Assembly (NCBI RefSeq): GCF_014648075.1
Contig: NZ_BMQK01000007.1
Coordinates: 62,001-126,000 of the forward strand
Source: Streptomyces ruber
GTDB taxonomy: Bacteria; Actinomycetota; Actinomycetes; Streptomycetales; Streptomycetaceae
DNA: 64,000 nucleotides
Reading direction: 5' to 3'
Shown here: one piece after another, positions 15,590-22,605 of the stretch
Layout: each line of letters starts with the position of its first letter
Position numbering within the stretch: position 1 is the first letter of the stretch
Made by a program: the position numbers and the translations under genes
Notes under the pieces: model-generated
Seen by the model: the letters and a program-made list of their open reading frames with translations, nothing else
What the model was told of the DNA's origin: nothing
The model's database searches: none

Positions 15590-16279
15590 GTGAACGCAGG
15601 GAAATCGCAGCGGCGGCCTTGGATCGTGGGGGTTTCAGGGGCGTCCGGTACGCCGTATGCCGCTGCGGTGCTGCGTGGGCTGCTCGAGGCGGGCGAGAGC
15701 GTCGATCTGGTCGTCAGCCGGGCCTCGCGGCTCACGCTGCTCGACGAGACGGGAATCTCGTTCCGGGACGCGCACTGGCGTGACGATCTACGCGCATGGC
15801 TCGGGCGTGGGGCCGACGGGAAGCCGGGGGTTTTCGGGGACCTGCGCCTCGACGACGTACGGCACTGGAGCGCCGGTGACCTCGCCGCCGGGCCGTCCTC
15901 CGGGTCGTACCCCGCCAAGGGCATGCTGATCGTGCCCGCCTCCACCGCCTGTGTCGCCGGCGTCGCGCTCGGGCTCAGCAAGGACCTGCTGCAGCGCACC
16001 GCGAGCGTCACCCTCAAGGAGCGGCGGCCGCTCGTCGTCGCCGTACGGGAGACACCGCTGAACGGGCAGACGCTCAAGCAGCTCGTCGCCCTGGACGAGG
16101 CCGGGGCCGTCGTGCTTCCCGCCTCGCCCGCCTTCTACGCGGGCGCCACCCACATCCAGGACCTGGTGGACTTCGTCGCCGGGCGCGTGCTGGACGCGGC
16201 GGGCGTCGGGCACGGGCTGTACCGGCGGTGGCGCGGTGAGCTCGGCGGGGGTTCCCGTACGGACTCCCGTACGGACTGA
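15590..16279 (+). CDS. mqnM: UbiX-family flavin prenyltransferase (MqnM)
   Basis: A 229-residue flavoprotein of the UbiX/Pad1 family. The FMN-binding start VGVSGASGTPYA is near residue 15, followed by the SRAS segment, an insert of about 30 residues, then STACVAGVALGLSKDLLQR and the LVVAVRETPLN motif. UbiX-type enzymes make prenyl-FMN, the cofactor needed by UbiD-type MqnL, so it is the partner of the gene at 6278. The GTG at 15590 has no ribosome site; TAGTCT lies seven bases upstream, so a leaderless transcript is likely. The Lrp regulator and mqnE follow on the same strand. Its separation from mqnP by the cassette-bounded block is unusual. Confidence 0.88.
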   Translation: MNAGKSQRRPWIVGVSGASGTPYAAAVLRGLLEAGESVDLVVSRASRLTLLDETGISFRDAHWRDDLRAWLGRGADGKPGVFGDLRLDDVRHWSAGDLAAGPSSGSYPAKGMLIVPASTACVAGVALGLSKDLLQRTASVTLKERRPLVVAVRETPLNGQTLKQLVALDEAGAVVLPASPAFYAGATHIQDLVDFVAGRVLDAAGVGHGLYRRWRGELGGGSRTDSRTD

Positions 16280-16353
16280 ACCGGCACCTCAAGAACGATC
16301 CAGAACCAACGATCAAGAACTTCAGAACTTCCAGCGGAAGGCAACCGATCGCA

Positions 16354-16812
16354 ATGGACGCGGTGGACAGGCAGCTCATCCAGGCCCTCAGGGAGAACGG
16401 CCGCGCCTCCTACGCGGAGCTGGGCCGCCTCGTCGGCCTCTCCGGCCCCAGCGTGACCGACCGCATCAACCGGCTGGAGGCGGCCGGGGTCATCACCGGT
16501 TACCGCGCCACCGTCGACGCCGCCTCGCTCGGCCTCGGCGTGACCGCGCTGATCGGCATCTCGCTCTCCGACGCGGTCGACCACCAGGACGTGGCGGAGC
16601 GGCTCAAGGAGCTCAACGAGATCGAGGACTGCTGGTTCATCGCCGGCGACGACTCGTACATGCTCAAGGTGCGGGTGTCGGACGTGGACGGGCTGGAGCG
16701 GACCATCCGGCGGCTGTCCGGGACGAAGGGCGTCTCGCGGACCCGTACCACCGTCGTGCTCTCCACGAAGTGGGAGAACCGGGTGGGGGAGCTGCCGGAG
16801 GAGGGGCAGTAG
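16354..16812 (+). CDS. Lrp/AsnC-family transcriptional regulator
   Basis: A standard 152-residue feast/famine regulator: AsnC-type helix-turn-helix at residues 1-55 (MDAVDRQLIQALRENGRASY, LVGLSGPSVTDRINRLE) and a C-terminal RAM/ACT-like effector domain (LGVTALIGISLSD...CWFIAGDDSYMLKVRV). It probably binds an amino acid and forms dimers to octamers. It lies between mqnM and mqnE on the same strand, 74 and 69 bp from them. I would expect it in the same place in other Streptomyces, so a role in setting menaquinone or amino-acid metabolism is plausible but unproven. Confidence 0.9.
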   Translation: MDAVDRQLIQALRENGRASYAELGRLVGLSGPSVTDRINRLEAAGVITGYRATVDAASLGLGVTALIGISLSDAVDHQDVAERLKELNEIEDCWFIAGDDSYMLKVRVSDVDGLERTIRRLSGTKGVSRTRTTVVLSTKWENRVGELPEEGQ

Positions 16813-16881
16813 GTCCGGCAGGCGGGGACCGCGCGGGCGGGGGAGTACGGTGGGGAAGTCTGTTCGAAGAGAGGTGTGGGC

Positions 16882-18045
16882 ATGGACGTCGGGCTCAAGC
16901 GCGAGCTGGAGGAGAAGGTCAGGGCCGGTGAGCGGCTGACCCGTGAGGACGGCATCGCGCTGTACGAGTCGGACGACCTGGCCTGGCTCGGCGGACTCGC
17001 CCACGAGGTGCGGACCCGCAAGAACGGCGATGTCGTTCATTTCAATGTCAACCGGCATCTGAACATGACCAACGTGTGCACGGCCTCGTGCGCCTACTGC
17101 TCGTTCCAGCGCAAGCCGGGCGAGAAGGACGCGTACACGATGCGCATCGAGGAGGCCGTCCGCCTCGCCAAGGCGATGGAGGGCGAGAACCTCACCGAGC
17201 TGCACATCGTCAACGGGCTGCACCCGAACCTGCCGTGGCGGTACTACCCGCGCTCCCTGCGCGAGCTGAAGGCCGCCCTGCCGGACGTCTCGCTGAAGGC
17301 GTTCACCGCGACCGAGATCCACCACTTCGAGACGATCTCCGGGATGTCGGCCTCCGAGATCCTCGACGAGCTCATCGACGCGGGGCTCGAGTCCCTCACC
17401 GGCGGCGGTGCCGAGATCTTCGACTGGGAGGTCCGGCAGCACATCGTGGACCACCGCACCCACTGGGAGGACTGGTCGCGGATCCACCGGCTGGCGCACG
17501 AGAAGGGGCTCAAGACCCCGTGCACCATGCTCTACGGCCACATCGAGGAGCCGCGCCACCGCGTGGACCACGTGCTGCGGCTGCGTGAGCTGCAGGACGA
17601 GACGAACGGCTTCCAGGTCTTCATTCCGCTGCGCTACCAGCACGACTTCGTGGACATGAAGGACGGGAAGGTCCGCAACCGCCTCCAGGCGCGGACGCAG
17701 ATGGCGACCGGGGCCGAGGCGCTGAAGACCTTCGCCGTGTCGCGGCTGCTGTTCGACAACGTGCCGCACGTGAAGGTGTTCTGGGTCATGCACGGCGTGC
17801 AGACCGCCCAGCTCGCGCTCCAGCACGGCGCCGACGACATGGACGGCTCGGTCGTCGAGTACAAGATCACGCACGACGCGGACAACTACGGCACGCCGAA
17901 CAAGCTGACCCGCGAGGACCTGCTGGAGCTGATCCGGGACGCCGGCTTCCGGCCGGTGGAGCGGAACACCCGGTACGAGGTCATCCGCGAGTACGACGGC
18001 CCGGACCCGGCCCGCCGGGAGTCGCCGCAGCCGATGCGGGTCTGA
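16882..18045 (+). CDS. mqnE: aminofutalosine synthase, radical SAM (MqnE)
   Basis: A 387-residue radical SAM enzyme. The 4Fe-4S/SAM cluster motif is C66-T-A-S-C70-A-Y-C73, followed by SFQRKPGEKDAYTM, typical of the MqnE/CofH/MqnC group. MqnE joins SAM to 3-[(1-carboxyvinyl)oxy]benzoate to give 6-amino-6-deoxyfutalosine, the second step of the futalosine pathway. The MqnE rather than MqnC assignment rests on its neighbours (mqnM, Lrp), on its overall pattern (HLNMTNVC, HIVNGLHPNLPW), and on a better MqnC candidate at 32120. The ATG at 16882 has GAGAGG seven bases upstream. A large palindrome follows 41 bp after the stop and may serve as its terminator. Confidence 0.88.
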   Translation: MDVGLKRELEEKVRAGERLTREDGIALYESDDLAWLGGLAHEVRTRKNGDVVHFNVNRHLNMTNVCTASCAYCSFQRKPGEKDAYTMRIEEAVRLAKAMEGENLTELHIVNGLHPNLPWRYYPRSLRELKAALPDVSLKAFTATEIHHFETISGMSASEILDELIDAGLESLTGGGAEIFDWEVRQHIVDHRTHWEDWSRIHRLAHEKGLKTPCTMLYGHIEEPRHRVDHVLRLRELQDETNGFQVFIPLRYQHDFVDMKDGKVRNRLQARTQMATGAEALKTFAVSRLLFDNVPHVKVFWVMHGVQTAQLALQHGADDMDGSVVEYKITHDADNYGTPNKLTREDLLELIRDAGFRPVERNTRYEVIREYDGPDPARRESPQPMRV

Positions 18046-18086
18046 CGGTCCCGCCTGCCGGTCTCGCCTGTTGGGACCGTATTTGT

Positions 18087-18117
18087 TGAGGACCGTACGT
18101 AATGCGTACGGTCCTCA
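18087..18117. promoter_or_regulatory. 13-bp-arm perfect palindrome abutting a start codon
   Basis: TGAGGACCGTACG (18087-18099) and its exact complement (18105-18117) flank the loop TAATG. The right arm ends one base before the GNAT ATG at 18119. The half-site core GGACCGTA also occurs upstream as a direct repeat (18074-18081). It could be an operator, a translation-blocking hairpin, or the terminator of mqnE. Confidence 0.6.
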
Positions 18118-18118
18118 T

Positions 18119-18643
18119 ATGGCCCTTACGTTCCAGGTGGACCCACCCGTCACACCCGCCCTCCGCGACGGCATCCTCCGGCTGTGGACCGACGTGTCCA
18201 ACGCCGGGGGCTCCGTGGGCTTCGTGCCCCCGGTCACGCCGGAGGTGATCCGGCCCGAGCTCGTGAAGCACTTCGTGGCGATGGCCGAGGGGCGGACCCG
18301 GCTGCTCGCCGGGTTCGACGCGGACGGGAACGTGGCCGCCACCGCCTTCTTCACCTTCAACACGCACCGGCTGATGACCCACTGGGTGTGGCTCTACACC
18401 GTGATGGTGCACCCCGGCCACCAGGGCAAGGGCTACGGGCGGGACCTGCTCGCCGCGGCCGCGGACGCCGCGCGGGGCTTCGGCGGCATCGAGGCGATCC
18501 GGCTCACCTGCCGGGGCGGCGGGGGACTGGAGCGGTTCTACGAGTCCTGCGGGTACAAGGAGGTCGGCCGGGTGCCCGGCGCGATACGGGTCGCGCCCGG
18601 GGACGACCGGGACGACGTCCACCTGCTGCTGCCCCTTGGCTGA
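18119..18643 (+). CDS. GNAT-family N-acetyltransferase
   Basis: A 174-residue GNAT protein. The acetyl-CoA-binding motif A is VMVHPGHQGKGYGRDLLAAA near residue 96 (V-x-P-x-x-Q-G-K-G-x-G), followed by IRLTCRGGGGLERFYESCGY and a terminal strand. The substrate is unknown. The ATG at 18119 was chosen; no ribosome site can be seen because the 13-bp palindrome occupies that place, and a TTG at 18071 in frame would translate through the palindrome. The stop codon lies in the first of six 13-bp tandem repeats that run on downstream. Confidence 0.82.
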   Translation: MALTFQVDPPVTPALRDGILRLWTDVSNAGGSVGFVPPVTPEVIRPELVKHFVAMAEGRTRLLAGFDADGNVAATAFFTFNTHRLMTHWVWLYTVMVHPGHQGKGYGRDLLAAAADAARGFGGIEAIRLTCRGGGGLERFYESCGYKEVGRVPGAIRVAPGDDRDDVHLLLPLG

Positions 18644-18715
18644 ACGAAGCGGCTCAACGAAGCGGCTGAACGAAGCGCCTGAGCGGAGCGGCTGAACGGA
18701 GCGGCTGAACGGGGT
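18638..18715. repeat. six tandem 13-bp repeats
   Basis: Six contiguous units of a GGCTGAACGAAGC-type 13-mer (starts at 18638, 18651, 18664, 18677, 18690, 18703), with 0-4 differences from the first unit. The first unit contains the stop codon of the GNAT gene. Because 13 is not a multiple of three, each added copy shifts the frame downstream. Confidence 0.85.
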
Positions 18716-18807
18716 ACGGCCCCCCTGCAAGATCGAGGTGCCGCCGTGGTTCACTGGGTGGTGCCCCTTTCGCAAGGTCTTGGTCGGGAACGGAAGAGTG
18801 GGTTGAG

Positions 18808-19149
18808 ATGCTCCGCTACACACTGATGCGCCTCGGTATCTTCGTGGGCTGCTTCGTGGTCGTCTGGGGCCTCGTCTACACCGGTGTCGCTCCCCGCGGG
18901 CTCGGTGCCTCCAACGGCGCCTGGATGATCCTGCTGGCCCTGGTGCTCTCCGCGCCGATCAGCTTCGTGGTGCTGCGCAAGGAGCGGGACCGCGCCTCCG
19001 AGCAGATCGTCCGGCGCGTCGACAAGGCGAAGGCCGACCTGGAGGCCAACCGCAACCAGGAGGACGGGGCCGACGACACGGCCCGGGCGCGCGAGCAGGC
19101 GGCGCAGCCGCAGCCGCAGGGCAAGGCCGCGCAGGGGCAGGCGTCGTAA
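18808..19149 (+). CDS. DUF4229-type small membrane protein
   Basis: A 113-residue protein with two hydrophobic helices (LGIFVGCFVVVWGLVY and WMILLALVLSAPISFVVL), followed by a charged RKERDRASEQIVRRVDKAKADL helix and a Gln/Ala-rich low-complexity tail. Length, the two-helix hairpin and the R-K-E/Q-R tail match the actinobacterial DUF4229 family. I expect the N-terminus and tail in the cytoplasm. The ATG has a GGG-containing purine tract upstream. It is convergent with the MaoC-like gene, with six bases between the stops. Function unknown. Confidence 0.8.
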   Translation: MLRYTLMRLGIFVGCFVVVWGLVYTGVAPRGLGASNGAWMILLALVLSAPISFVVLRKERDRASEQIVRRVDKAKADLEANRNQEDGADDTARAREQAAQPQPQGKAAQGQAS

Positions 19150-19155
19150 CGGCGC

Positions 19156-20070
19156 CTACCTCTCCAGCGGCCGCACCTCGCCGACGACATGCGGCCGCTT
19201 GCCGTCGCCGAGCAGGGCGAACCGGGTGTCCTCCGCCGCGTACGTCACCGTGGCCGGCAGCAGCACCGGTGCCCTGAACTCCGCCCGGACGGCGACCGCT
19301 TCCGGTGTGCCGTGCTCGGCCAGGCAGCGTGCCAGCGCCCACATGCCGTGCGCGACGGCCCGGGGGAAGCCGAACGGGCGGGCCGTGAGCGGGAACAGGT
19401 GGATGGGGTTGCGGTCGCCGGACACCGAGCCGTAGCGCCGGCCGATGTCGCCGGACAGCCGCCAGCGGGTCAGCGCGGGCGGGAGGTCGCGGGCCGTCAG
19501 GAGGCGGGCGGTCTGCGCGGGGGCGTCGTCGGGGGTCCGGTGCCGGGCCAGATACGTGCTGCGTGACGTCCAGACGGGCCGAGCGGCCGGATCGTCGTCC
19601 GGCCCGTCCGGTCCGTCCGATCCGTCTGGCCGTACTTCGGTCGTCACCGTCGCCTCCGTGCCGCGCCGGTGCGGCGTCAACGCCTCCATTTCCACGCGGA
19701 GTTCGTACGTCGCGGACGGCGGCAGGGCGCGGCGCCGTTCGATCTCGACGGACGTGTGGACCAGGCCGAGCAGGGGGAGCGGGAAGGCCGGGCGGCTCAT
19801 CAGGGCCATGGCCGACGGGAAGCCGAGGACGTGCGGGAAGGCGACGGGCAGCGTGCCGTCTCCGGGCGGCACGGCGCACACCCGCTCGTAGGCGGCGAGG
19901 CGCGCCGCGTCGACGCGGACGCCGGGCAGGACCAGCCGGGTGCGGGGGAAGTGCGCGCCGGGGCGGGGCCGTTTGAACGGGGAGAACAGGGCCCCGCGGG
20001 CGAGCAGCGGAGCGAGCGCGGGCGGGGTGGTGCGCACGGTGGACCGGGCGGGCCCGGCGGGGACGGTCAT
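19156..20070 (-). CDS. MaoC-type hotdog dehydratase domain protein
   Basis: A 304-residue protein with a C-terminal hydratase-2 hotdog domain. The catalytic motif is GSVSGDRNPIHLFPLTARPF near residue 215 (Y-x-x-x-S-G-D-x-N-P-I-H), followed by AVAHGMWALA. The N-terminal half reads like a degenerate second hotdog (FPRTRLVLPGV, VAFPHVLGFPSAMALM). Such proteins hydrate or dehydrate (R)-3-hydroxyacyl or enoyl thioesters. The substrate chain is unknown. Related genes often sit beside fabG and fadA homologs; here it stands alone, with an acyl-CoA synthetase divergent 527 bp away. A 13-bp palindrome 45 bp upstream could be its operator. Confidence 0.82.
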   Translation of the reverse strand: MTVPAGPARSTVRTTPPALAPLLARGALFSPFKRPRPGAHFPRTRLVLPGVRVDAARLAAYERVCAVPPGDGTLPVAFPHVLGFPSAMALMSRPAFPLPLLGLVHTSVEIERRRALPPSATYELRVEMEALTPHRRGTEATVTTEVRPDGSDGPDGPDDDPAARPVWTSRSTYLARHRTPDDAPAQTARLLTARDLPPALTRWRLSGDIGRRYGSVSGDRNPIHLFPLTARPFGFPRAVAHGMWALARCLAEHGTPEAVAVRAEFRAPVLLPATVTYAAEDTRFALLGDGKRPHVVGEVRPLER

Positions 20071-20114
20071 CGGTCACGCTCCCAGTGCGGTCGGGCAGTT
20101 GACCGCGCGTCAGG

Positions 20115-20127
20115 TTACCGGAGGTAA
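20115..20127. promoter_or_regulatory. 13-bp palindrome upstream of the MaoC-like gene
   Basis: TTACC-GGA-GGTAA is a short inverted repeat 45-57 bp upstream of the minus-strand start at 20070. Its form suits a TetR-type fatty-acid regulator site, but no such regulator is encoded nearby, so this is weak. Confidence 0.3.
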
Positions 20128-20597
20128 GGCGCGTCGCGGACCGCCGGGCGCCGATCCCGTTTCGAGGTGCCGGACCGGGGTAGACGGGACGCGGCGCATG
20201 GTCCGGCCGCGGGAGGGCTCACGGACTGCGACCGGCGTGAGGGACGTGCGGAGCCCTGGCACGCGTTGAGGGGCGCGCGGGCTCCGCACGGCCGTACGCG
20301 GTGGTGCGCGGCCGTGTGTGACGGTGCGTGGCGAAGCGCGCCGGGGGAGGGTGCCGATCCCGCACATCTCCGCCTCCGGAGCCCCGTCGAACCGGCACAG
20401 CCCCCTCACGACGAAGCCGTACGATCCGGTTCCTGACCGGTGGTGCATCACACCCGCCCGCTCCGGCCGCCCCTGACCCCGGCGTCCGTCCACCGGATCC
20501 CGCCGGCGTACCGCCGCCTCGCCCCGCGCACCCCGAGGCCCGTACGCCCGTACGTCATGCGGCGGAGCAGCGCGTGCCGCCGTCACAGGAGTCGCTC
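20128..20597. other. 470-bp non-coding interval upstream of the acyl-CoA synthetase
   Basis: The interval separates the divergent MaoC-like and acyl-CoA synthetase genes. It is GC-rich, and its open frames read as Arg/Pro-rich noise. I see no tRNA, clear promoter or strong hairpin. The only supported element is the AGGAG ribosome site at 20586-20590 for the GTG at 20598. Confidence 0.6.
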
Positions 20598-22571
20598 GTG
20601 TCCCTCATGCATTCGTCGTCCGCGTACCCGTCCTCCTCCGTGCCTCCGTCGTATCCCTCCTCCGCCTCGTCGGTCCCTGCCACCGCTTCCGGCTCCGGAC
20701 CCGTCCTCGTGGAGCCCGAACTCCAGCGTCTGGACGGTGTGGTGCGGGAGGCGTACGTGCCGCCGCTCGTCGCGCCGGTGACGCACGGGTCCCTCGCCGA
20801 CGTGCCCTTCGCCAACGCGGTGCGGGAGCCCGACAAGGCCGTCCTCAGCCGCCGGACCGGCGACGGGGACTGGACGGACGTGACGGCCGCCGAGTTCGCC
20901 GCCCAGGTCCTGGCGGTCGCCAAGGGGCTGCTCGCGCAGGGTCTGGCACCGGGCGACCGGATCGCCGTCATGTCCCGGACGACGTACGAGTGGACGCTCC
21001 TGGACTTCGCCGCGTGGGCGGCCGGCCTGGTGACCGTGCCCGTCTACCCGACCTCCTCCGTCTTCCAGACCCGCTGGATCCTCCAGGACACCGGCGCCGT
21101 CGCCGTCGTCACCGAGACCGCCGCGCAGGCCGCCGCCCTCGGCCCGGAACGCGCGCTCCTGCCCGACCTGCGGCACCTGTGGACCGTCGAGCAGGGCCAC
21201 GTGGAGGCCCTCGCCGAGGCCGGCACCCGCATACCCGACGAGGAAGTGGCCGTACGGCGCGGGATGCTGGGGCCCGACTCGCTCGCCACCGTCATCCACA
21301 CCTCCGGCACCACCGGCCGCCCCCGGGGCTGCGCCCTCACCCACGGCAACTTCCTCGCCGAGGTCGACAACGCCGTCGCACTGCTCCACCCGGTCTTCAC
21401 GGCCCGTACGAAGGAGGAGGCGTCGGTCCTCCTCTTCCTGCCCATGTCCCACGTCTTCGGCCGGATGGTGGCCGTCGCCTGCGTCCGCGCGCGGGTGCGG
21501 CTGGGCCACGCGCCGAGCCTGGCGTCCGAGGACCTCATGGCGGACCTGGCGAGCTTCCGGCCGACGGCCCTGCTGGCCATCCCGTACATGCTGGAGAAGG
21601 TGTACAACGTGGCCCGCGCCCGGGCCGAACTCGCCCGCCGGGCGGCGGCGTTCGACCGCGCGACCGGTGTGGCCCGGCGCTACGGCGAGGCCCTGGAGGC
21701 GCGCAGGCGCGGCACCGGCGACGGGCCGGCCGCCACCCTGAAGGCGGCCCGGACCTTCTACGACCCGCTCGTCTACCGCCGCATCCGCACCGCCCTGGGC
21801 GGCAGGCTCCGCCACGTCGTCTGCGGCGGCTCCCCGTTGGGCCGCCGCCTCGCCGCCTTCTACGCCGGGGTCGGCATCGACGTCCACGAGGGCTACGGCC
21901 TCACCGAGTGCACCGCCGCCGCCACGGTCATGCCCCCGCTCAGGCCGCGCCTGGGGACGGTCGGCTGGCCCCTGCCGGGCACCCGCATCCGCATCGCGGA
22001 CGACGGGGAGATCCTGGTCTCGGGCCCGCAGGTGCTGCGCGGCTACTGGGACCCGCAGGCCGGTGCCCTGGCGCCGGCGACCCGCGGCGGCTGGCTGGCG
22101 ACCGGGGACATCGGGCAGCTGGACGACGAGGGCTACCTCAGCATCACCGGCCGCAAGAAGGACATGCTGATCACGGCGGGCGGCAAGAGCGTGGCCCCGG
22201 CGCCCCTGGAGAACTGGCTGCGCGCCCACCCGCTGATCTCCCAGTGCATGGTCGTCGGCGACGGCCGCCCGTACGTCGCCTGCCTGCTCACCCTCGATCC
22301 CGAGGGCGTCAACCACTGGCGGCGGATGAACGGCAGGCACGCGGTGCCGCTGGAGTTCCTCTCCGACGACGCGGAGCTGCTGGCCGTGCTCCAGCGTGCG
22401 ATCGACGAGGCGAACAAACTGGTGTCCCGCCCGGAGTCGATCCGCAGGTTCACCGTCCTGACCACCGATTTCACGGAGTCCGCGGGTCATCTGACCCCGT
22501 CCGTGAAGCTCCGCCGCGCGGCCGTCGAGCGGGACTTCGCGGACGAGATCGACAAGCTCTACTCGCGGTAG
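20598..22571 (+). CDS. AMP-dependent long-chain acyl-CoA synthetase
   Basis: A 657-residue ANL-superfamily ligase that activates a carboxylic acid, probably a long-chain fatty acid, as acyl-AMP and then acyl-CoA. After a Ser/Pro-rich leader of about 40 residues come VIHTSGTTGRPRGCALTHGN (P-loop), the EGYGLTECTAA motif, TGDIGQLDDEGYLSITGRKKD (adenylate binding and hinge), and a C-terminal Lys region ending near the stop (HLTPSVKLRR). Length and motif spacing match the FadD15-like group. The GTG at 20598 has AGGAG seven bases upstream. The neighbouring MaoC-like gene also points to acyl chemistry. Confidence 0.9.
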   Translation: MSLMHSSSAYPSSSVPPSYPSSASSVPATASGSGPVLVEPELQRLDGVVREAYVPPLVAPVTHGSLADVPFANAVREPDKAVLSRRTGDGDWTDVTAAEFAAQVLAVAKGLLAQGLAPGDRIAVMSRTTYEWTLLDFAAWAAGLVTVPVYPTSSVFQTRWILQDTGAVAVVTETAAQAAALGPERALLPDLRHLWTVEQGHVEALAEAGTRIPDEEVAVRRGMLGPDSLATVIHTSGTTGRPRGCALTHGNFLAEVDNAVALLHPVFTARTKEEASVLLFLPMSHVFGRMVAVACVRARVRLGHAPSLASEDLMADLASFRPTALLAIPYMLEKVYNVARARAELARRAAAFDRATGVARRYGEALEARRRGTGDGPAATLKAARTFYDPLVYRRIRTALGGRLRHVVCGGSPLGRRLAAFYAGVGIDVHEGYGLTECTAAATVMPPLRPRLGTVGWPLPGTRIRIADDGEILVSGPQVLRGYWDPQAGALAPATRGGWLATGDIGQLDDEGYLSITGRKKDMLITAGGKSVAPAPLENWLRAHPLISQCMVVGDGRPYVACLLTLDPEGVNHWRRMNGRHAVPLEFLSDDAELLAVLQRAIDEANKLVSRPESIRRFTVLTTDFTESAGHLTPSVKLRRAAVERDFADEIDKLYSR

Positions 22572-22605
22572 GCGCCCGGCCCGGGCTCCCGCGCTCGCGG
22601 GGGCC

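Noticed and set aside
18638..18715. 13-bp tandem array as a CRISPR array
   Set aside because: Units are contiguous with no spacers, and no cas genes are in the window.
20273..20597. N-terminal extension of the acyl-CoA synthetase from upstream in-frame starts
   Set aside because: The GTG at 20598 has a good AGGAG site at proper spacing; the upstream part is Arg/Pro-rich and unlike a protein.
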